Origin: an uncultured Eubacterium sp.
GTDB taxonomy: Bacteria > Bacillota > Clostridia > Lachnospirales > Lachnospiraceae
DNA length: 29,288 nucleotides
Direction: 5' to 3'
Assembly (NCBI GenBank): GCA_910584595.1
Contig: CAJUBQ010000055.1
Location: 1 to 29,288, forward strand
This document shows positions 24,732 through 29,288 of the stretch, piece by piece; position 1 is the first letter of the stretch; each line of letters begins with the position of its first letter. Below the pieces are notes generated by a model, which searched no databases, was not told where the DNA came from, and was given only the letters and a program-made list of their open reading frames with translations. The translations under genes and the position numbers were made by a program.

Positions 24732-24914
24732 TTATTCTTTGATAATATCCAGCTCTGTTAGATTGATTCCGCAAGAGGTTAATATCACTTTTAGTGCGAT
24801 ATAACGCCTTTTCATTTTTTTGTATCCTTCGCAATCTTTGTCTGTAGAAATCATATAATCTTGTAAACGTTTGAATTCTTCTATGTTTTTTTGCATCTGT
24901 TCTTTTTCTGCCAT
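24732..24914 (-). CDS. Small conserved-looking hypothetical protein
   Basis: A 60-residue soluble, lysine- and glutamate-rich protein, mainly helical in appearance, ending GINLTELDIIKE. I do not know its function; similar short proteins are familiar from Lachnospiraceae. A good GGAGG site lies seven bases before the ATG at 24914, and a near-consensus promoter lies upstream, so it is likely a real gene. The predicted transcript starts almost at a 32-nt hairpin repeat (24958-24989). A DUF2085 remnant follows. Confidence 0.7.
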   Translation of the reverse strand: MAEKEQMQKNIEEFKRLQDYMISTDKDCEGYKKMKRRYIALKVILTSCGINLTELDIIKE

Positions 24915-24957
24915 GTTAACGCCTCCATATTGCAACAGACTTTAAAATAAGCTCTTA

Positions 24958-24989
24958 GTAACAGTTCAGATAACTTATGGAACTGTTAT
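24958..24989 (-). repeat. Dispersed hairpin repeat, copy 3
   Basis: Arms GTAACAGTTC (24958-24967) and GAACTGTTAT (24980-24989) form a 10-bp stem, closed by one G-T pair, around a 12-base loop. Read on the minus strand it matches 15746-15777 in 28 of 32 bases, the differences being at positions 1, 14, 15 and 26. It lies just downstream of the minus-strand promoter and would form the 5' end of that mRNA. Confidence 0.85.
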
Positions 24990-24998
24990 ATTAAAATT

Positions 24999-25027
24999 AT
25001 TATAGCTGGCTCTTTGAAATGTGTAAA
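24999..25027 (-). promoter_or_regulatory. Promoter of the 60-residue gene
   Basis: On the minus strand, TTTACA (25022-25027), 17-base spacer, TATAAT (24999-25004). The predicted start, near 24992, is about three bases before the hairpin repeat. Nineteen bases of it (25009-25027) recur with one mismatch at 22537-22555. Confidence 0.65.
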
Positions 25028-25050
25028 AATTGTTTTATGGCAAAATCCTG

Positions 25051-25079
25051 TTGACTTTTAGATTGCAAAATGTTATCCT
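25051..25079 (+). promoter_or_regulatory. Promoter of the BlaI/M56 operon
   Basis: TTGACT at 25051-25056, 17-base spacer, TATCCT at 25074-25079 preceded by TGT (extended -10). It is divergent from the promoter at 24999-25027. Confidence 0.6.
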
Positions 25080-25103
25080 ATTTTTAGATGGCATACTGCA
25101 ATC
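25061..25103. promoter_or_regulatory. Candidate operator for the BlaI-type repressor
   Basis: Two 12-bp arms, GATTGCAAAATG (25061-25072) and CATACTGCAATC (25092-25103), are inverted with 10 of 12 positions complementary and centres 31 bp apart, about three helical turns. They lie inside and just after the promoter. BlaI-family proteins bind dyads at their own promoters, but the TACA/TGTA core of the known bla/mec operators is absent, so the assignment is an inference. Confidence 0.4.
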
Positions 25104-25208
25104 CAAGATAAGAGAATGGAAGTGTTGTAAGATTTTATGGGAATCAAATGAAAACCATTGAATGGGTAATGAAACGGTTATATGAAATAGGAAAAGGGGG
25201 ACAGGAAT

Positions 25209-25592
25209 ATGGTTTCACAGGTATCAGATTTTGAACTGGAGCTGATGAAAGTAATATGGGAAAACGGCGGAACGGCTTTATACGCTGAGATTACAGCGGC
25301 GCTTGAGCGAAAAGGAATGGCAGCGACAAAAAACACGATTATTTCACTCCTGCTTCGTCTGATTGAAAAAGGGTTTTTAAAAACGAATAAAATCGGACGC
25401 CGCAACAAGTATACCGCTCTGGTTTCAGAAGCGGAATATCAGGAAGCTCAGACAGAAACATTTTTAAAAAAGGTTTATGAGGGAAATGCCAAAGGATTAA
25501 TAGCAACGCTGATACAAAAGGAATGGATTTCTGCCGATGACTATGAAGAACTGAAAAAACATTGGGAAGGCGGTGAAAAGAATGATGGATGA
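25209..25592 (+). CDS. BlaI/MecI/CopY-family transcriptional repressor
   Basis: A 127-residue winged-helix repressor. The DNA-binding domain covers about 1-75 (FELELMKVIWENGGTALYAEI, then TKNTIISLLLRLIEKGFLK and GRRNKYTALVSEAEY), and the rest is the dimerisation helix region that is cut by the partner protease in the BlaI/BlaR system. A GGGGG site lies eight bases before ATG 25209. The gene overlaps the start of the M56 gene by about 11 bases, so translation is probably coupled. It is likely to repress its own operon. There is no beta-lactamase gene in the window. Confidence 0.9.
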   Translation: MVSQVSDFELELMKVIWENGGTALYAEITAALERKGMAATKNTIISLLLRLIEKGFLKTNKIGRRNKYTALVSEAEYQEAQTETFLKKVYEGNAKGLIATLIQKEWISADDYEELKKHWEGGEKNDG

Positions 25593-27156
25593 AATGATAA
25601 AATTGCTGCTGTCATTATCTTTTTCAGGATCATTGCTCGTAATGGTTTTGCTGCTGTTAAAGCCGCTTATAAAAAACAGGCTGAGCAGGAGATGCCAATA
25701 TTATATCTGGCTGATTGTGATCGCACGTCTGCTGCTGCCGTTTTCTGCGCAAAATAATCTGATGGGAGTATTGTTTCAGTATTTTGACTTTGATACGCAA
25801 CAGGAAAAAATAAGCGGTCAAAACGAACAGGAAATGTTGTCGGATACAGATGTGCCGTTTTCTGAGTTCACAGATTTGTCACCTGCGTCTGTTTCAGGGC
25901 AGAATGTCACGCAATTACAGTCTGAATCTGAAAGGTCGTTTCTTTTGGAAGTTTTTCAGATGGCAGTACAAAATCCGACAAGTATTTGTTTGCTTATCTG
26001 GTTGATTGGTTTTATTGGAATGCTGGTTCGTAAAATTACAATTTATCAGTGTTTTGTAAACTATATGAAAGCCGGCCGGATAGAAGTGGCAGATATGCAA
26101 TTGTGGGAGTGTGCGGGAAAATTGGTGGAACAGGCCGGGATCAAAAAGTCGGTAGGCATTTATACGAACAGCCTGATCTCGTCTCCGCTTCTGGCAGGTT
26201 TTTTTAAGCCCTGCATTTTGCTGCCGGCATATAAAGTTTCGGCAGATGAGTTTCAATATGCGATTCAGCACGAATTGATCCACTATCAAAGGCGTGATAT
26301 GTTTTATAAGTGGCTCGTACAATTTACGATCTGTGTGCACTGGTTTAATCCGGCTGTTTATCTGATGGGCAGAGAAATAGAGCGCTGCTGTGAGCTCTCC
26401 TGTGATGAGGCGGTTATAAAAAAGCTGGACGCAAAAGGGCGTTATGCGTATGGAATAACGCTGCTTCATGCAATGAAAAACAGACAAACATATGGGGATT
26501 CACTTGCTTCTGTGACGTTTGGCGGGAGCAAGGAACTGTTAAAAGAAAGGCTGGATGCGATTATGAACTTTAAGAAAAATACAAAAAGCATGGCTGTAGC
26601 GACGGTTGTGTTTTTATTGATATTAAGTATGGGCGCTGCTGCAGCTGGAGCATATACAATACAAGGAACACCGCAAAATATGAGCAGTTATTATGCAGTC
26701 GGTAAGAGAGGATATCTGACAAATGCAGATATCGATCAGGCGGAAAAATTTTATCAGATGGCCGGTATGGGAGAAGCGTCTGCCAAAAAGGAAGCTGTAA
26801 AATATATGGCAGAACGCGAAGCGCTCTATCAGGAAGCGTTATCGCAGGGATTTACTGTTACAGACGAGGAAGTATGGGATTATCTGGATACGCTGAAAGA
26901 GACAATCCGTCAGGCCGATAATAAGGAGATTGCATTGAAAATGATGGAGCGGTTTGCATCGGAACAAGATTATTGGGATTTTGAGTTTTTGGTATATCAA
27001 AAAAATCTGCCGGTGCAGAAATACGTGCAGCATAAGCGTCAGGAGTTTATGATGACGACTTCATTGAAAGCTTCAGATGAGACATGGGGAAAGCATTTTG
27101 AGCAGCTGAAGGAAGAACTGGTAAAAAAGGAAAATTTTCAGATTATACAGGAATGA
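25582..27156 (+). CDS. M56 (BlaR1-like) membrane metalloprotease with SurA-like outer domain
   Basis: A 524-residue integral membrane protein. Hydrophobic segments lie near 7-27, 33-52, 133-150 and about 336-355. The zinc-protease motif HELIH is at 230-234, with a further glutamate in CCELSCDEAV completing the site. In BlaR1 this protease acts on the BlaI repressor when the outer domain senses beta-lactam. Here residues about 360-524 are not a penicillin-binding domain; they form a helical segment (LTNADIDQAEKFYQMAGM, REALYQEAL, VTDEEVWDYLDTLK, FASEQDYWDFEFLVYQK) resembling the N-terminal chaperone part of SurA/PrsA-type proteins. The ligand is therefore unknown. ATG 25582 is chosen over GTG 25573; it overlaps the repressor gene by 11 bases. 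Confidence 0.85.
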   Translation: MMDEMIKLLLSLSFSGSLLVMVLLLLKPLIKNRLSRRCQYYIWLIVIARLLLPFSAQNNLMGVLFQYFDFDTQQEKISGQNEQEMLSDTDVPFSEFTDLSPASVSGQNVTQLQSESERSFLLEVFQMAVQNPTSICLLIWLIGFIGMLVRKITIYQCFVNYMKAGRIEVADMQLWECAGKLVEQAGIKKSVGIYTNSLISSPLLAGFFKPCILLPAYKVSADEFQYAIQHELIHYQRRDMFYKWLVQFTICVHWFNPAVYLMGREIERCCELSCDEAVIKKLDAKGRYAYGITLLHAMKNRQTYGDSLASVTFGGSKELLKERLDAIMNFKKNTKSMAVATVVFLLILSMGAAAAGAYTIQGTPQNMSSYYAVGKRGYLTNADIDQAEKFYQMAGMGEASAKKEAVKYMAEREALYQEALSQGFTVTDEEVWDYLDTLKETIRQADNKEIALKMMERFASEQDYWDFEFLVYQKNLPVQKYVQHKRQEFMMTTSLKASDETWGKHFEQLKEELVKKENFQIIQE

Positions 27157-27225
27157 CAATGGCAGAGCATTTGTTTTTCCAGAGGGATTGCCGTTAGATT
27201 TTGAAATAGAAAGATGTATCATATG

Positions 27226-27260
27226 GCCGCAGCGCAGATGCGTTGCGGCTTTCTTTTTGC
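27226..27260 (+). terminator. Terminator of the BlaI/M56 operon
   Basis: GCCGCA at 27226-27231 pairs with TGCGGC at 27244-27249, with an inner CGCA/TGCG pairing and a short loop, followed by TTTCTTTTT. Confidence 0.8.
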
Positions 27261-27341
27261 AACCAAGTTTTTTCCATCGAACAGGGATTGTCTGGATACT
27301 GGTACAGATGTGGGCATTTTCTGAGAATCAGGCGTTTGCTG

Positions 27342-27797
27342 TTACAGTTCTTCAGACAACATTTTCAAATCAATGTTTTCGCAATCATAGCCAACGATTT
27401 TCAATCTGTTTTGACCGCTCTTGATTGGCACAGTTTTAGTTACAAATTCGACGGATGAAGTGTCGGGAGAACATTCCATTACTGTTGCAACATTACCGTT
27501 ACGATCAATATGTACTATTTTTGCCAGCCCTTTTGAAAGACGAAAAGAAAAGTTTATCTCTAAATTTTGATTTTCTTCGAAGGTCTCTGTCCATAATGTT
27601 TGCCGCCCGTTAAATTTAGCAACGGTAAGCGAATAACCTCCGTCTATAGGCTTGAAAACAGAAAATTCTTTTGTGTAGCGGTCTTCTGGTTGTGAGATTT
27701 TTTTATCAGAATCATACTCTCGTTTGGCGAATTCATTGCCGCATGCTGTCATAAGTAAGCATAATAGACAAATGAGTGATATTTTTAATTTTTTCAT
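27342..27797 (-). CDS. Small secreted lipoprotein
   Basis: A 151-residue lipoprotein. The signal peptide MKKLKISLICLLCLLMTAC ends in a lipobox with the lipidated Cys19. The rest alternates short strand-like stretches (YSLTVAKFNG, LEINFSFRL, LAKIVHI, RLKIVGYDCE), suggesting a beta-sandwich; I recognise no family. The ATG at 27797 has AAAGGAG seven bases upstream and a consensus promoter. The frame could be extended upstream by 14 codons, but that would enter the leader. Role unknown; it is exported and anchored to the outer face of the membrane. Confidence 0.82.
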   Translation of the reverse strand: MKKLKISLICLLCLLMTACGNEFAKREYDSDKKISQPEDRYTKEFSVFKPIDGGYSLTVAKFNGRQTLWTETFEENQNLEINFSFRLSKGLAKIVHIDRNGNVATVMECSPDTSSVEFVTKTVPIKSGQNRLKIVGYDCENIDLKMLSEEL

Positions 27798-27827
27798 GCT
27801 TGGCTCCTTTTCTTGAAAGTTTTTAAT

Positions 27828-27856
27828 ATTATACGGCAAATGGTCTGTATTTTCAA
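27828..27856 (-). promoter_or_regulatory. Promoter of the lipoprotein gene
   Basis: On the minus strand, TTGAAA (27851-27856), 17-base spacer, TATAAT (27828-27833). Near consensus. Confidence 0.75.
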
Positions 27857-27895
27857 TATGGTTGATGATAAACTGCTGTTATAATATTATAATTA

Positions 27896-27924
27896 TTGAC
27901 AAAAATAATTGAATATAATAAAAT
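27896..27924 (+). promoter_or_regulatory. Promoter of the leader ORF and BtrH-like gene
   Basis: TTGACA at 27896-27901, 17-base spacer, TAAAAT at 27919-27924. It is divergent from the lipoprotein promoter. Confidence 0.6.
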
Positions 27925-27947
27925 TATAAATATAGAAGGAATGAACC

Positions 27948-28013
27948 ATGAGGAAACGAAAAAAGAAGAACAAAATGGAATCTGATATTTGGGCATCAGG
28001 GAGGATTATATGA
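27948..28013 (+). CDS. 21-residue basic leader ORF
   Basis: A short frame beginning MRKRKKKNK and ending ASGRII. An AAGGA site (27936-27940) stands seven bases before its ATG. Its stop codon overlaps the start codon of the next gene in the sequence ATGA, a typical sign of translational coupling. It could be a leader peptide, a tiny precursor, or just a coupling device. Confidence is limited by its length. Confidence 0.45.
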   Translation: MRKRKKKNKMESDIWASGRII

Positions 28014-29038
28014 GCAAAAAAATATTAAAACTGGCAAAAACACCGATTATCTGTTATCCGGATTATGTATATCCGCTTTCGGTAATACTCAATGAAGAAG
28101 GCAGCCTGGATTGGTTTTATTCGAACTTTATCCAAATATATCACGAGAAAGATGCAAAAGATAGTCCTGTAAACTTTTATTATTCTGATAGAAACAATCG
28201 ATTGTGGGATACGCGTTTTTCATTGCTTGATTATCAGAATATCCAAAAAGATACGATAGATAAGTTAAATATTGATATTGTCGATTTTTTAACGACTATT
28301 ATTGATACAGATTTTTATTGCTATCTATATTTGGATGAATATTATTTACCGAATAGTTATGTGTATGAGAAATTTCATTTTTCCCATGTTGAGTTTATAT
28401 ATGGATATGATTTGGATGAGAAAATCTTTTTTATGTCCGGGTATGACAAAAGCGGGCACTATAATAAGTATACGTATAAATTTGATGATGTAAAAAAAGC
28501 GTACCTGCTTTGTAAAAGGGATTACTATCATGATAAAAATACGATTTATTTGTTTAAATATAACGAACAGGGCAGTCCGTATCATTTTGACAGGAATGCA
28601 GTGTATATGCAGGCAATGGAGTATTTAGAGGCAAGAGATTCTTCTGTCAGATACAATCATTGTTTTAATCCAAGACAAGGAATGACTTATGGGGTGGATG
28701 TGATTTTGCAGCTGGTAAAGGATGTAGAAGAATATAAACGAAAGAATACGAATGAAATTAATGTAAAATCATTTTGCATTATGCAGGAACATAAAACGCT
28801 AATGATACTGCGATTGAAGTATATGATTGAACGAGGATATCTAAAAGGCGATGATGGGTGCGTCACACTTTTTGAAGAGCTGGAAAATGAGTATAAAATT
28901 TTATTGCATTTGGTTTTGAAAAACAGTATCAATCAAAATAAAGAAATTCTGGAAAGAATCATTTCGAAGCTGAAAGAAAATTATGAGAAAGAAACGATTG
29001 CTTTTAAAAAATTTACAAACTTATTGAAAACATCTTAA
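28010..29038 (+). CDS. Hypothetical protein, possibly papain-like/BtrH-like
   Basis: A 342-residue protein without signal peptide or membrane segment. The N-terminal half has a cysteine at residue 15 (PIICYPDYVYPLSVIL) and, 115-140 residues later, FHFSHVEFIYGYD with a conserved-looking His and Asp, followed by IFFMSGYDKSGHY. This order Cys-His-Asp resembles C39-like peptidases and the BtrH N-terminal acyltransferase domain, as in peptide or aminoglycoside side-chain transfer; the match is by pattern only and weak. The C-terminal 130 residues are helical and charged. ATG 28010 has AGGGAGG five bases upstream and overlaps a 21-residue ORF. The high A+T content and tyrosine/lysine-rich composition differ from the housekeeping genes to the left, consistent with transfer. 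Confidence 0.6.
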   Translation: MSKKILKLAKTPIICYPDYVYPLSVILNEEGSLDWFYSNFIQIYHEKDAKDSPVNFYYSDRNNRLWDTRFSLLDYQNIQKDTIDKLNIDIVDFLTTIIDTDFYCYLYLDEYYLPNSYVYEKFHFSHVEFIYGYDLDEKIFFMSGYDKSGHYNKYTYKFDDVKKAYLLCKRDYYHDKNTIYLFKYNEQGSPYHFDRNAVYMQAMEYLEARDSSVRYNHCFNPRQGMTYGVDVILQLVKDVEEYKRKNTNEINVKSFCIMQEHKTLMILRLKYMIERGYLKGDDGCVTLFEELENEYKILLHLVLKNSINQNKEILERIISKLKENYEKETIAFKKFTNLLKTS

Positions 29039-29055
29039 AATGCATTTCTATGTTC

Positions 29056-29288
29056 ACACCACTTTCAAACTTTAAAAAAAATAACGCACAAGGAACTACA
29101 ACGGCAAGGTATCATCTGTAAAAGTTGTAAAGTGGTGTTTATGAATGATACGGACGATGCGCGGTCAAATGATATCGTCGGATGATAGAGTTTATATGAT
29201 TTTTTCATATAAAGTCGTTGACAATGTATATACTACCTGTTTTTGGTAGTTGCATGGTAAAACATAGTGCTAAACTACAGACCAAAAT
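29056..29288. other. Intergenic region with three inverted repeats, cut by the window end
   Basis: No gene is visible. ACACCACTTT (29056-29065) is perfectly complementary to 29129-29138, and flanking bases extend the pairing. TTTATATGA (29191-29199) pairs with 29205-29213 around five Ts. ACTACC (29232-29237) pairs with GGTAGT (29245-29250), just downstream of a TTGACA at 29218-29223. No good -10 box stands at the right distance from that TTGACA. It may be the control region of a gene beyond the window. Confidence 0.5.

Noticed and set aside
25148..25234. 28-codon leader ORF overlapping the BlaI-type start
   Set aside because: Its ribosome site is poor (TGGGA only) and the frame simply runs through the repressor's own ribosome site; not enough to call it.
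27188..27458. Two plus-strand frames of 71-78 codons
   Set aside because: They run through the terminator hairpin and are antisense to the lipoprotein end, with no ribosome sites.

Overview
The window looks like a chromosomal segment of a low-to-moderate GC Firmicute, most likely a gut-type Clostridium of the Lachnospiraceae (inference). The reasons are strong AGGAGG-like ribosome sites, TTGACA/TATAAT promoters, a long eukaryote-like isoleucyl-tRNA synthetase, a paaK plus double-ACT gene pair, a BlaI/M56 regulator pair and an AAA/PD-(D/E)XK gene of the kind common in this group. No rRNA, tRNA, CRISPR array, transposase or phage gene was found. The main body is ordinary chromosome; the right-hand third (about 22.4-29.3 kb) is accessory in character, with gene remnants.

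Layout. 1-389: a structured GC-rich repeat element and a strong promoter. 390-2649: two radical SAM genes in tandem, separated by a short-unit tandem repeat whose last unit carries the second gene's ribosome site. 2682-2716: a shared terminator. 2737-4528 (minus): a phenylacetate-CoA ligase gene followed by an ACT-domain gene. Divergent promoters at 4563-4648 separate these from a plus-strand run of five closely spaced genes (4689-13612): a nucleotidyltransferase and a UDP-glucose dehydrogenase (probably UDP-glucuronate supply), a repeat-rich membrane protein with its own promoter, ileS and glycogen phosphorylase, ended by a strong terminator. 13822-18579: a second-type topoisomerase pair (ParE/ParC-like) with dUTPase 2 bp behind. 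18700-20146: an orotate-phosphoribosyltransferase-like protein and a methyltransferase. 20234-22327 (minus): glycogen debranching enzyme, so both glycogen breakdown enzymes (GlgP and GlgX) lie within 11 kb.

Accessory end. 22481-22726 is a fragment related to the C-terminal domain of the M56 protein 4 kb away. 22836-24530 encodes an AAA ATPase fused to a PD-(D/E)XK nuclease. 24519-24716 (minus) is a scrambled DUF2085 remnant behind a 60-residue conserved-looking small gene. 25209-27156 is a BlaI-type repressor with an M56 membrane metalloprotease whose outer domain is a SurA-like segment instead of a beta-lactam sensor. Then come a small lipoprotein (minus) and a possible cysteine-peptidase-like (BtrH-like) protein, translationally coupled to a 21-residue basic leader ORF.

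Most unusual signals: (1) a 32-nt hairpin repeat present three times (twice between parE and parC, once at the predicted 5' end of the 60-residue gene's mRNA), always in the same sense relative to transcription; (2) the M56-SurA-like sensor together with a diverged fragment of the same domain; (3) the tandem radical SAM pair with repeat-expanded spacer; (4) a prion-like 12-residue repeat tract on a DUF4190-like membrane domain; (5) the coupled leader ORF and BtrH-like gene.
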